This document shows, piece by piece, positions 44,471-55,128 of a DNA stretch of 64,000 bases. Position 1 is the stretch's first letter. Every line of letters starts with the position of its first letter. The notes under the pieces were generated by a model. It saw only the letters and a program-made list of their open reading frames with translations. It had not been told where the DNA came from and ran no database searches. The stretch comes from Galaxea fascicularis (Eukaryota > Cnidaria > Anthozoa > Scleractinia > Euphylliidae). A program made the position numbers and the translations under genes. The DNA lies in assembly GCA_948470475.1 (NCBI GenBank), contig OX419346.1, positions 11,030,343-11,094,342 on the forward strand, written 5' to 3'.

Positions 44471-45418
44471 GGAAACATATATATGTTGTGCCGCGTAGCA
44501 CTATGAACACAAGTGGTGAAACAGAGAATTAACTCTGCAGTGTAAATTAAAGTGCTAGAGAAACCCATGAAAAACCCACTGGGCGTTAGCCCTAGTAAAG
44601 GGTATCAGGGAACCACACGAGGCAAAGAAAAAATTCTTATGACCTCGGTGGGAATCGAACCCACGACCTCCGGATTAGATCTACCGTTGCTCTGCCGACT
44701 AAGCTACGAGGTCAGACAGAGAAAGTCGGGGACGATTGAGGTGGTGAATCGCGGTGAAGAGAAAGTAAGGGTACATATATATGTTGTGCCGCGTAGCACT
44801 ATGAACACAAGTGGTGAAACAGAGAATTAACTCTGCAGTGTAAATTAAAGTGCTAGAGAAACCCATGAAAAACCCACTGGGCGTTAGCCCTAGTAAAGGG
44901 TATCAGGGAACCACACGAGGCAAAGAAAAAATTCTTATGACCTCGGTTGGAATCGAACCCACGACCTCCGGATTAGATCTACCGTTGCTCTGCCGACTAA
45001 GCTACGAGGTCAGACAGAGAAAGTCGGGGATGATACCCTTTACTAGGGCTAACGCCCAGTGGGTTTTTCATGGGTTTCTCTAGCACTTTAATTTACACTG
45101 CAGAGTTAATTCTCTGTTTCACCACTTGTGTTCATAGTGCTACGCGGCACAACATATATATGTACCCTTACTTTCTCTTCGCCGCGATTCACCACCTCAA
45201 TCGTCCCCGACTTTCTCTGTCTGACCTCGTAGCTTAGTCGGCAGAGCAAAGGTAGATCTAATCCGGAGGTCGTGGGTTCGATTCCCACCGAGGTCATAAG
45301 AATTTTTTCTTTGCCTCGTGTGGTTCCCTGACACCCTTTACTAGGGCTAACGCCCAGTGGGTTTTTCATGGGTTTCTCTAGCACTTTAATTTACACTGCA
45401 GAGTTAATTCTCTGTTTC
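44471..45418. mobile_element. Composite inverted tRNA-SINE array inside the polymerase gene
   Basis: Two direct units (298-bp offset, both carrying GTGGTGAAACAGAG and a tRNA-like head) are followed by an inverted copy. Near-identical 389-bp arms lie at 44516-44904 and 45032-45420, around a 127-bp loop that holds the second tRNA-like head. The tRNA-like heads are at 44641-44713 (minus), 44939-45011 (minus) and 45223-45295 (plus). Each has the GACCTCG/CGAGGTC acceptor halves and B-box GGTTCGATTCC (one minus copy has a change next to it), but a defective anticodon arm. Same family as 29139-29370. Confidence 0.88.
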
Positions 45419-45666
45419 ACCAAAGAGGAATAAAGGAATTAAGAAGAATATTATTGGGAAAAACATTAAACATGAAAACTATAAAGAGACTTTATTAGGA
45501 AATAAACAAATGTATCACACTATGAAAACCATACGAAGTCAAGACCATGAATTAGGAACTTATGAAATCAATAAAGTATCACTTAGCTGTTTCGATGACA
45601 AGCGGTATATTCATGATAATGGTGTGACAAGTTATGCTTACGGACATTATCACATCAAACACTAAA

Positions 45667-45724
45667 CTTCACACATAAAATAAATTTCACTGAAAAATTT
45701 CACAATTGTGAAGTGAAAATGTGA
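45667..45724. terminator. Hairpin just after the polymerase stop
   Basis: TTTCACAATTGTGAA is perfectly palindromic, and the flanks CTTCACA and TTTCACT pair with GTGAAAATGTGAAG to lengthen the stem. It begins 1-2 bases after the TAA at 45665. Could mark a transcript 3' end in the element. Confidence 0.4.
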
Positions 45725-45844
45725 AGCTTTTGATTATTTAATAAAAAATCATATGACCGTCTCGTGATCTGAAACAATAGCTATTTATAATAACTCATTT
45801 CACAGGGGGTTTCCCTATTTTTCCGAGAATGTCACGCTTGGTGA

Positions 45845-46331
45845 TTTTTCCGAGAAAGTCACGCATTTGAAAAAATATATAGATTGCCAAAATTTGGTTA
45901 TAAGTTGGGTTGGTATCGAATATAAAACATGTTATCCATTAATTGGAAAAATGGTTTGGTACCCCCGGCGGTTATAAGTTGGGTTGGTATCAACAAAGTA
46001 CCGTACTTTTATTAACAAACCAAAGTCATGACGTCACGCCACAGCTGTGGCGGCCAATATTCCATTAATTTTTAAAATATATAGATTGTCAAAATTTGGT
46101 TATAAGTTGGCTTGGTATCAAACATAAAACATTTGTTATCCATTAATTGGAAAAATGTTCTCATACCCCCAACTATATAACTACTCAAACCGTCGCTTCG
46201 TTTCAGAAGGTCGATTCACTTTCTGTGAATGGTTGTAAACAAAATGACGTGTAAATCGCGAGGTGTGGAGAATCTACAATTCGATGACAAACATAGCGGG
46301 CAATGTCTTCCTTCGTAATTTTAATTTAACT
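45845..46331 (-). repeat. Right terminal inverted repeat
   Basis: Inverse of 33127-33615, including both subrepeats, the GCCACAGCTGTGGC palindrome and the GTCATGACGTCAC block. Ends TTTTAATTTAACT. Confidence 0.88.
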
Positions 46332-46370
46332 ACTTTGAAAACGGTGAAATGATTTTGAAATTTGGTTGAT

Positions 46371-46735
46371 CCTGTCTCATAAAACCTTAGACCAAGTCAG
46401 TGGATTAACGAGCACATGAACGCTGTGCGATACCTCGTTCGACTCTCTCGTTCCGCCACCTCGACTAGGTCACCTGAAGATGTGTTAGACTGTGAAAGAT
46501 TTGTGTGGTGAAAGAGCTGCGGTGAAAAGCTGAAATGGTCGCCAAAATGGGAGATTTGCCGTCAATTTCAACTAAGTAATGGAAAATTTTTAGTCCGAAA
46601 CATAAAACTTTAGACCGAGTCAGTGGATTAACGACGTCCACGTCAACGCTGTGCGATACCTCGTTCGACTCGACTCTCCTTCCACCACTTCGACTAGGTC
46701 ACCTGAAGATGTGTTAAACTGTGAAAATATTTTTA
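46371..46735. repeat. Diverged tandem repeat, unit about 226 bp
   Basis: Blocks at about 46378-46500 and 46604-46730 share GTCAGTGGATTAACGA, AACGCTGTGCGATACCTCG, GACTAGGTCACCTGAAGATG and TGTTA(G/A)ACTGTGAAA in the same order. Starts within 50 bp of the right TIR. Non-coding as far as I can see. Confidence 0.75.
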
Positions 46736-47209
46736 ACTGGCCGCTCTGGGAAGAATTATATCAAGGCTTGATGGACGGCTTTTTGGATGTATCTAAAGCG
46801 TTATGAAAGGGATTGTATTCGCGCCGCGACTGCATTCGACAACACATAAATTTTCCCGCCGTGCTTTGAGCATGACTAAAGACGAAGGATGTGCGATTTA
46901 CGCAGTGGCCCGATGTAGCCTTTTCGACGATTGGAGAAGGTATTTACCGTTGACCTTTTATTTAGTCGTTTTCTTCAAAAAACTTACGGTCAACCGATAA
47001 GCCAGATAAGCGTTGTCTTTGTTCATGTGCCCAACTTTTGTATGGCTCGGCAAGAAGTTAAGCCTACTCTCAAATTTGGTTTTCAAGTTTATCGTCAGTT
47101 TGTTTGTGAAGAAGGTTTTCAGGATTTCTGTGTTGGACCCATTCTCATAGCAAATTACATTTTAATTTCCCCTCAATTTAAAAAAATAGATTCAAATGAA
47201 ATAAGCTTA

Positions 47210-47598
47210 GGCCCAGTTCAAACGTCGAACTTTTCATGCGCCGAATCAAATACCTATTTGGGTCGACCCAAATGAATTAAAATTCGACGTTGGTTCAGAC
47301 GTCGAATTAAATGCGTCGAATTATATGTGACTCTTGATGTTTTTTTCCGAAAATGTCTTGAAATAATTGATGCATTAGATTCGGCACATGAGAAGTTCGA
47401 CGTTTGAATCAATTAAATTCGACGAATTTGATTTGGGTCGACCCAACTATTGAATTCGACTGAGCCGGTCGAATTTAATAGTTGGGTCGACCCAAATCAA
47501 ATTCGTCGAATTTAATTGATTCAAACGTCGAATTTCTCATGTGCCGAATCAAATGATTTGATTCGGCGCATGAAAAGTTCGGCGTTTGAACCGGGCCT
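47210..47598. mobile_element. MITE, GTTCAAACGTCGAAC family, 8-bp target duplication
   Basis: Begins GGCCCAGTTCAAACGTCGAA and ends TTCGGCGTTTGAACCGGGCC, flanked by TAAGCTTA on both sides (47202-47209, 47599-47606). The inside is built from further palindromes around GGGTCGACCC and repeated TTCGACG/CGTCGAA. No ORF. The 8-bp duplication suggests mobilisation by a hAT-type transposase (inference). Confidence 0.75.
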
Positions 47599-47606
47599 TA
47601 AGCTTA

Positions 47607-48530
47607 TAATTTAAACATTGTTGTAAAGGTTTTTCCTCAGACCACCATTGTAAATAGGTGCCACAAACCAGAAGCGTAACACTTTGTAAAACTGCCAAAT
47701 CTATTAAAACAATTATTTGCTAATCTTTCTTTGTTTTTTTTCGACTGGTTCTTGGTCCGTTTTGACATAAACTTAAGTACTTCACGTCTTCAGAGTTATT
47801 AAGTTTAGGTACTTTCCGCGTTTAGCGCGCACGTACACGAACTCGCACAAACAGCCGTGATTTTAAAATTTTTCTCTGTTTCTGCTGAATCTTTGACATA
47901 CAATTTTTAGCTTTATAAAAATTGAATTAAATTATGTGAACCCCATGCATTACAACCTCTGTGAAAACTTTTTTTGAAGTACAGTAATTTTTCAGATACA
48001 ACAAAATGTTTCGCCACTCAAATAAAACTTATGAATCGGAATCGTGTAATTCATTTGGGTAATCCATTTGAAAGCACGAACTGTTCCAGTATTTGGTTAT
48101 GCGCAACTATTTTTCTTAGGCCAATACTTTGAATAATGGCTTTATTGTACACTTTGTTATAATTGTAATAGGGAATTTAGTTCATGGACAGTATAAAATA
48201 AAGTTTTGATGTCTGTGCGAATAAAGGTAACGTTTTAAGTTCCGATTGAAAATAAAGTAATCATTTATTCCGTCATTGTTTACGATACGCTTTTAACCTT
48301 CAAATATCGTATTACTGAGCTTGCATCGGTTGCCTTAAGCAACTTAAATTGTTTCATTTAATGTTAGCATTAATTTGATTTCATTCGCATTGCTGCAACT
48401 TCTAGTTTAAGTTTTATAATTTCAAGAATTAAACAACACTTTTTAGGTGGGAAGTGCATTTAAGTGTACTACAAACGCGCTTTTTTGTTTTATTTTTTAA
48501 CAAACAGCAGCAACTATCTGTATCAACTTA
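47607..48530. other. Intergenic
   Basis: AT-rich; no exon, repeat boundary or RNA gene that I can support. Confidence 0.4.
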
Positions 48531-48702
48531 TGTGAAGTATATATGAAATAATTCATATTTGTACTGCGGTTGTAGATGCAAGTGAAGAGTGATCTTCGCA
48601 GTAAATTTTCCAATTTAAGCAACTGGAAAGAAGAAGCCTGAAAAAATCAGGGCTTCAACGGGATTCGAACCCAGTCAGTTGGTAGAGCATCGCACCGGTA
48701 TC

Positions 48703-48736
<34 letters not shown>

Positions 48737-48855
48737 TGATTTTTTCAGGCTTCTTCTTTCCAGTTGCTTGAATTGGAAAATTTACTGCGAAGATCACTCT
48801 TCACTTGCATCTACAACCGCAGTACAAATATGAATTATTTCATATATACTTCACA
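48531..48855. mobile_element. Head-to-head tRNA-Thr SINE copies forming a 142-bp-arm hairpin
   Basis: Arms 48531-48672 and 48714-48855 are inverse copies with about one visible mismatch. The 41-nt loop (48673-48713) holds the D-arm to variable-loop part of the tRNA-like head. Each arm contains the T-arm, GAAGCCCTGATTTTTTCAGG, and a body ending in ATATATACTTCACA. Confidence 0.85.
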
Positions 48856-48911
48856 TCACTTCACTGTGCGGGAAAATATGAACTCAATAATTGACCTCGC
48901 TCCCAATGTGT

Positions 48912-48950
48912 GGCTTCATAGCTCAGTTGGTAGAGCATCGCACCGGTATC

Positions 48951-48983
<33 letters not shown>
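48912..48983 (+). tRNA. tRNA-Thr(GGT)-like cloverleaf, SINE head
   Basis: A 72-nt sequence folds as a complete cloverleaf. The acceptor is GGCTTCA/TGAAGCC, the D-stem GCTC/GAGC, the anticodon loop CCGGTAT (anticodon GGT, threonine) and the T-stem ACGGG/CCCGT with loop TTCGAAT. Departures: C instead of U at position 33 and an A-C mismatch closing the anticodon loop. It is followed directly by the same SINE body as the neighbouring hairpin (to about 49060). It is therefore better read as the head of a SINE than as a functional tRNA gene, although a tRNA origin is clear. Confidence 0.6.
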
Positions 48984-48984
<1 letters not shown>

Positions 48985-49060
48985 TGATTTTTTCAGGCTT
49001 CTTCTTTCCAGTTACTTAAATTGGAAAATTTACTGCGAAGATCACTCTTCACTTGCATGT

Positions 49061-51634
49061 ATCAACTTACCTTCTCAAGTATACATTGTCCCTGAGCAGA
49101 CAGCAGTCATAAAAAAAAGTAATTAAAAGAGTCGTCAAAAGTTCCGTTTACAGAAAATGCAAGTCCAGTCCGTTGTCCAGTCCTTGGAATTTGTTTTTTT
49201 GTAGCTAACCTTTTGTGGCGCGGCGTTGCAGTGAACGAAAAGCGTGCGAAAGTATAGCCTCGTTTTCGTTCTTTCCTCCAGGCCCTCTCCTCTGAAAAAA
49301 ATCTCAAAGATCGATCCTCGCCAAAAGCAATTGAAATTAGAAGAAACTGGCCACGCCATCATTAAGACCATACTCTCAAGCCTTTGGCAAAATTTTCTTA
49401 TTCCTACCTCAAATGGTCGCTGAGTAGGAAGCTGACAAACTTTTCAGTTAGATTTTCTACTGCCGCACTTTTTTAGGAAAAAGTAATCATGGCCATTTCT
49501 TAAAACACTATTTATTAAATTACAACCTCGCTTAAAAATATTCTTGGAGAAAGGTTCTAGTAAACTTTTAGAGCGAATATTAAACTTCGGTCCGTTCTGG
49601 TCACGTGACATATTTCATAAAAATATCTACCACTACCCAAATTTTTGTTTCCTCGCGTTTAATGCAACGCGAGATAGCATTTGTATCCAGACTCCCACTT
49701 TTTGAAAATTGTATATAGCTCCCTTAATATTTATATTTTGTTCGGTACCCGGGCAGTTCGAAATGGCTCACACCATTGTGCTTCAAACCGCGTTGACTGC
49801 TTTTTCAACAACAAAATAATTTCGTCACAGTGAGCAAAAACGCACTTGTCAACAAAGTCACTTGACCATTGACGTCATCGCCCTTAGTCTTGTACAATAA
49901 TTATTTTATGGAAAGACTTATTTCTAGACAACGTGGGGGTCTTACTGCCTTCAAACTGACCAAGTTATTTGGGATTGACGATCTTCCAGCTGCAAAGGAT
50001 TCTGGGAAGGTTCTTATTATAATTACATATTGTTATTTAATTATTAACATACTCAAACCAGTAGGTGGCTGGTCGCGGTAGACGATCACAGAAACGAGAA
50101 TGAACAGTAGTAGCAGGGTTGTCAGGAAAAAGTCTGAACATGAGCATCCATCGGTTTTGTAAAAAGATCAGCATTTTGTGCAGTATGGAACGCCACTCAT
50201 ATCTCTAGAACTGCGAAGCATTTTCATGAGGAAGCATTTCTGTCGAGCATTGATTCACGCCATTTTGTGTTCACTGGAATGCCGCTCTTGGTTCGACGTT
50301 TGGATCGATGTTAAGTTTGACGTTTGACCCAACAATTTTAATTGAGGTCTACCCAAATTAATTTTGATCGACCCAAACTAGCATTTAGTTCGTCTCATGT
50401 GAAGTTCGACATTTGACCCAAGCCTTGAACTGTTGAAGCCTGTTTCTACAAACTTTGGGTTTGAATTTTGGGTAGACAACAGCGTGGCGTCACTTTCCTT
50501 TTTTTTTTTCAATTGTTCGTAGCTTTAATTTTACTTTGAGGTTATTTGTTATTAACACAAAGGTTTGAAAGAACCGACGTTTAGCTAATTTCCCAGCGCG
50601 AGATTCAAAACCGTCGTTGATGACTAGTTGATGACAAATTCAAGCCCTTTCGGGGTTGGAAAAGGATATAGTAGCCTTCATCAACAGACAGATTTATCGG
50701 GGGACGGACGGAGAGATTTTGTTCTAGTTATACGGAGATAGGGGTCCAGTCTCAGTGCAGTCAATTATTTGTCTGGCAGTTGGAAGTGTGAGAACATATC
50801 CTAATTAAAAGGTTCTTTCAAACTTTTTGGGAGTAATTGATGTTCTCAAGAAATATCGAAAGATTTCAAAAGAAGTATCTCCACTTGGAATGCAACACTA
50901 CGGTTTCGCCCGAAGGACCGAGCGATGAAATTTTCAACGAATTTCGACAAACAGTGTCATTCAAGATCATTGAGTATCGAAGATTGTTTGGAAATGCTAA
51001 TCGTTTCCAGGAAATATTTTGGTGTTGTAGTGTTAGAAATGCTAACTATCACAACGGTTATTATCATGTAATTAAACTCCAATGGCAGTAAAATATGGCT
51101 CAGAAAACAAATACGTCATTGAGGCGCTGCTTGAACTGACAATGATTGATCCGCCCGCTTTACTTACCGCGAGGCAAAACATCAGAAAACATGCCGGCGA
51201 TTAATTCGCAAACCTTAAAATGGTAAGTTGAAAGAGACTATTATGAAGGGCTGTTTACAAATTTAGCTGTCTTAATAAACCTTTTTAAATGCATAAGATT
51301 CAATAAGAAGTTTGTCACTTTTGTCTCTTAATCGTCAACAAACTTTAAATTACGAAAAAAAAAATTTCTACGTGAAACGCGCACAGCGTATCAGGCCATT
51401 TTCAGTGGGCTGACTTGGATAAGGTTCTATTTCTAACGAACTGACCTGTATTAAGAAACCAACTGGCCAAACATCATGCATGTCGAAGCGTTTTCGAACT
51501 TCGCCGTCAGTTCACATCGTTATGCTAATATTAATTGACAACAATCATCTTAGAGACGCGCCGCTTGACTACAATCAGTACACGTTTTTCATCCACCTTG
51601 AGAGATTATACTTTGAGAAAGTGTTTTCTAAAAT
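49061..51634. other. Intergenic
   Basis: Contains a degenerate GTTCGACGTTTGA-type MITE (about 50285-50425). Two short open frames (49869-50081, with a possible GT donor after GIDDLPAAKDSGK, and 50837-51091) could be exon fragments, but nothing supports a gene. Confidence 0.35.
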
Positions 51635-51886
51635 TTGTCGTTAAACGAGGACGGACACATTTTAAAGCCGAGAGATCTGTCGTATCCGTTGCCTCTTCTC
51701 GAGGCTTATGAACGTATACGTCACCTGCTGGCAGAAAACAACCAACTACGTGCAAGCAAGACAGAGGACACTAACATCATTCAAAGCCAGGCAATGGAGT
51801 TGGTTAAAAAGAAGACTGAAGTTTTTCAGCTTCTTCGCGAAGAGGTCGCTGTAACGAAGTTTCCAGAAAACGAGAGAACAATTTAG
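51635..51886 (+). CDS. Possible coiled-coil exon, unrecognised
   Basis: 83 codons opening at TTG, so a eukaryotic start would need splicing. The sequence LLEAYERIRHLLAENNQLRA ... ELVKKKTEVFQLLREEV has a heptad-like pattern typical of coiled coils, and the composition is protein-like. There is no identifiable partner exon, and the family is unknown. May be part of a retroelement, as an LTR-like segment follows. Confidence 0.25.
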   Translation: MSLNEDGHILKPRDLSYPLPLLEAYERIRHLLAENNQLRASKTEDTNIIQSQAMELVKKKTEVFQLLREEVAVTKFPENERTI

Positions 51887-51919
51887 AACATTGAACTGCC
51901 CCGTCACTATTTCATAAGC

Positions 51920-52159
51920 TGTTCTAGAAACTTATCCTTATTCCGGAACATTCTGTTCAGTTATTTTAAGGATATCTCATCATGAGTGTCTAGAATGTTC
52001 TTACTACTAAAAATAGTGTTTTAGAAATACGTATGATGCAATCGACTGTTATATATAAGGCTCGAGATAGTATGAACTGGAGAATCTTCCTGAAGTTATA
52101 CTAGAGATAAATAAAGTGTTTTAAGTGGAAACAAGAAATCTGCTCTTGGCTTCGTGACA
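51920..52159 (+). repeat. LTR-like segment
   Basis: From TGTTCTAGAA to TTCGTGACA (TG...CA ends). It holds a TATATATAAGGC promoter-like box (about 52050) and an AATAAA at about 52109, only some 60 bases apart, as in the R region of LTRs. The flanks (TAAGC, GTCGC) are not a convincing duplication and no pol is nearby. Confidence 0.3.
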
Positions 52160-55128
52160 GTCGCTCGTACCCGCCTGCCAGTGAACCCTGCAAAGAGCAC
52201 TGTCAGGTTAAATGTCAGCCGTCACAGTTACTGGGAATTGGACAAGTCAGCTTGAAGCTTGTAAAGAATGAAAATACGGGAGTACAACCATTTTGCCAGC
52301 GGAATTTAAACCATGTTAAGTTACACAGGTTCACATCAGACCACCATCGGCTATTCTTTTTATGCTGTTAGCATAAGCTCATTTGGTAATGGTAACACAC
52401 ATAGTTCGGTGTCCGGAGCTTAATGAAGAGTAAGCATTTTTTGTCGCTAGAGTTTATGTTAAACAACATCTTCTAAGTTGTACATTCAAATTTGAACGAA
52501 ATCCCTAGCAATGTTTTAGCACCGGACTTAAGCTAAAATTTTGATTGCGGAAAATTTAAGGGGGCAAAATCTTCGTTTAACAAATTGCAAAAGCGAACTT
52601 TCCATGAATGTTCTAGGGAACTATTTGCGTCCCCGGAATGCTAGGTTACGCTTTTGATGCTTTTGACTTTTGGCCCGGACTGTTGCGGACTACTAAAAAC
52701 AGTATGACCCTTGCGAAAACGTCAGGGGATATTATTTCCCCATTGTGAATCTTTCAGGCCACATTTCAGTTACGAAAATCAGAGTGTACTCTTTGATAGA
52801 AGCCGAAAACCTAAGGCGAACTACCCTCCCCCGAACAGATATCTACCGAAATTTGTCGTTGGGTCCACCTGTTGGATAGCCTGCTTCGGCAGTTGTTTTC
52901 GCACGGAAAATTAAAATGGCTCAAACGTAAAGAATCCACAATTTTCACAATCCACAGTTAGATACGTGCCAAAGGAAGTTAGTTTGTTACCAGATTTCAT
53001 GATATGTATTTTCAATATCATTATTTGCAAAACGTCTTTCTCATTGTTGCGTAGGTTTTACACTTACAATATATTATCTTTCAATTGATGTGGATCTCAG
53101 CGCCGATTTGTTTTTTCCAACAGATTCAATTTTATTGAAACCTTTTAGCTTCTATGTAATATTCTAAAAACGTTTGCATCCCTGTGTATGTATCTTCTAC
53201 CTTCTATCTTGGCCGCTGTTGGCTGCACCGAAACAGACTTAAGTTAGTAAACTGAACTGAAAATAGGCTGAAAAATCTATTCATCATTTTCTCGTTTCAA
53301 CACGCTAATGCCACTTCCACGCCTGGCAACGCAGCGTAATAAACAAGGAGCTAATGACAACATCAGCTCATCCACGTATGAGCCTATTTTCCCGCACAAT
53401 TCTCTTTTTGACTATACAAAACTCAAATGGAGCTCGGGTGATCGCAATTTCATTTAATACAGCGTACATGTACGTAAAACAATTAAACAACTAGACATGG
53501 GCAGCGCAGTATGATGTTCACCATATGCTACACAATAGCACCTTCAGGCCAATGTCAGCAATAAATTCCTCTTTATCGGTTGTATGTATCTTGTATGTGT
53601 ATATTACATATTCGATTCTTTACACTTCAGATTACAAGACAATTCATGTGTTCCCGCCTTGTGAATGGGAGAAATTCTGATATGCTGTTCATTTCTAACG
53701 TTAAGATGTAGAGTTTCTTTGTTATGCATTTTTAATTTTCTTAACACAATTTAGCTGAAAACATTCTACAGGCCAAATGAGCTATATACGGATTACGAGG
53801 GTGTAGAAACTAACATTGAAATAGAAGTTGTCATTTCAATTTTAAATTGAAATCATTCGATTTGACAAATACGAAATTTTACGAAATATGATTGGTTGTG
53901 GTAACTCATTACGTAAATTCACGGCAAAGCCATTAAAACAGCATATCAAAAAATCCCCAACTGGCCTTCCCCGTCAAAGCAATATCGTTGATTATTTTTG
54001 AGTAAACCTTGAAGGAAGTCGGTCGGAAATATATGCTTAGTTTTCTCCTCTATTTTTGGGAACCTGAATTTCAAGACTATAGTAATTCACTGCGCTAGTA
54101 AACCGGCGAGAAGGTAAGTGAATTTCGCTTGGATGCAGATTTTCATTAAATCCGCAATAAAAATGGCAAACGGAGCTTATGTATCTTTTCCCTTAGATAC
54201 AACTAAGGTGTTTTGATAAAATTTAAAATTCTCTTTTTTTAGCTGTGTCGAGGGGTTTTCCATGACGTTTTGGTGTTCATTTTTACGCGCAAAATACGAC
54301 CTAACAATGACAGCCCTGATAGTAAAATCGTCCAGTGTTTACTCTGTTTTGGCTCCTAAAAACTGATCAAAATCAAAAACTTAAAAGTGTTTGATATTCA
54401 GTGGGTTGAACTCTTTATTCACTTCCGCACACGTAACGATGCAAAACAATTATTTTGAATCAAAATTTAAAAACACAGCAAAAAAATTCAGGGAGAAAAA
54501 TGAATCGTCATTGAACTCAGGGTGAATTAAACTATATCCCAAATCGTCGCTTGCGCCTGCGAGTGATTCAGTTGTGTTTCTTATTATACATAAAATTGAC
54601 TTTCGCTGCGAGAATAAAAGTGACATTAAAAAATTATAAACCTAAGCCACAGTTACTGTCTTACTTAGCTAAAATTATCAAAAAGCAAACTACAGAGGGA
54701 AATCTTAAGACGGAAGGGCTGCAAGCAAGTGTAAAAGCGAGTCGTGTTGACATCTCTAGATAATAAAATACGAAAATCAGAACAGTTGCCATCCTTGGCT
54801 AAAAATTGCATTATTGTCGTTAGAATTGTCATCTTAGTTATAAAATATTTGTTTTCACATTTCTAATCTTTATGTTAATTCCCTTGTCCACTATCTAAGA
54901 AAGCCGGGAGTGGTGTTTTCGATCGATTTTTGTTTAATCAGTCAGTAAAGCAGGATATTCCTCAGCTTAAATTGAAACGCAACTGAGGACGCTTTTAGGA
55001 GTGATTGCCAAGCCAAAATATATAATTAAAAATATACTGCCTCAATAACAGTTTTTTTTTCACAGACCGCGACAGCTGAAGCAATACGGAAAAGCCTGAG
55101 GCTGTGACCAACAACAGCGGTAGTCACT
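52160..55128. other. Intergenic
   Basis: AT-rich, no supportable gene or repeat. The last few hundred bases are presumably the 5' flank of the GPCR gene; no clear TATA box stands out. Confidence 0.4.

Larger units (their letters stand above)
40919..45665 (+). pseudogene. Protein-primed family B DNA polymerase (Polinton-type), broken by stops, indels and a SINE
   Basis: About 1,260 codons once the SINE array (44471-45418) and one TSD copy are excluded. The order is: a Lys/Pro-rich N-terminal region (from 40919; in-frame TAG near 41067), the domain at 41150-41725, and a C2H2-like finger (HFCMHWLQCFSSEKVLANHK). The 3'-5' exonuclease motifs are YADFEA and HNLRGYDSHFI, with a Cys/His module between them (CHIC ... 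HCHITGKYRG). The polymerase motifs are YSDANN (motif A), KLMNNSVFGKTMEN (B) and TDTDSL (C, near 44240). The C-terminus ends HDNGVTSYAYGHYHI. Breaks seen: frame changes near 41720, 42290, 42580 and 43915; stops at 43468 (right after DANNL in motif A) and 43612; the SINE. Protein-primed enzymes start DNA synthesis at element ends, matching the long TIRs. Confidence 0.92.
33127..46331. mobile_element. Polinton/Maverick-like protein-primed element, degenerate
   Basis: A 13.2-kb unit (about 12.25 kb without the SINE insertion) bounded by roughly 488-bp terminal inverted repeats. The right end reads, inward, AGTTAAATTAAAATTACG, fitting the 5'-AG start usual in Polintons; the left end has G for A at its first base. 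The genes inside include a protein-primed family B polymerase, an A32/FtsK-type ATPase, a VLTF3-like factor, an HNH endonuclease and three tail-fibre-like genes. That set marks it as a relative of Polintons/adintoviruses. I recognise no RVE integrase, adenain-like protease or capsid genes, and I find no clean 6-bp target duplication. Nearly all genes are broken, so this is a fossil copy. Confidence 0.85.

Noticed and set aside
33121..46337. 6-bp target duplication of the Polinton-like element
   Set aside because: Flanks read TTCTTT on the left and ACTTTG on the right; only a shifted CTTTG is shared, too weak to claim.
51915..52164. Definite solo LTR with target duplication
   Set aside because: TG...CA ends and close TATA/AATAAA exist, but flanks TAAGC and GTCGC do not match, so it is kept only as LTR-like.
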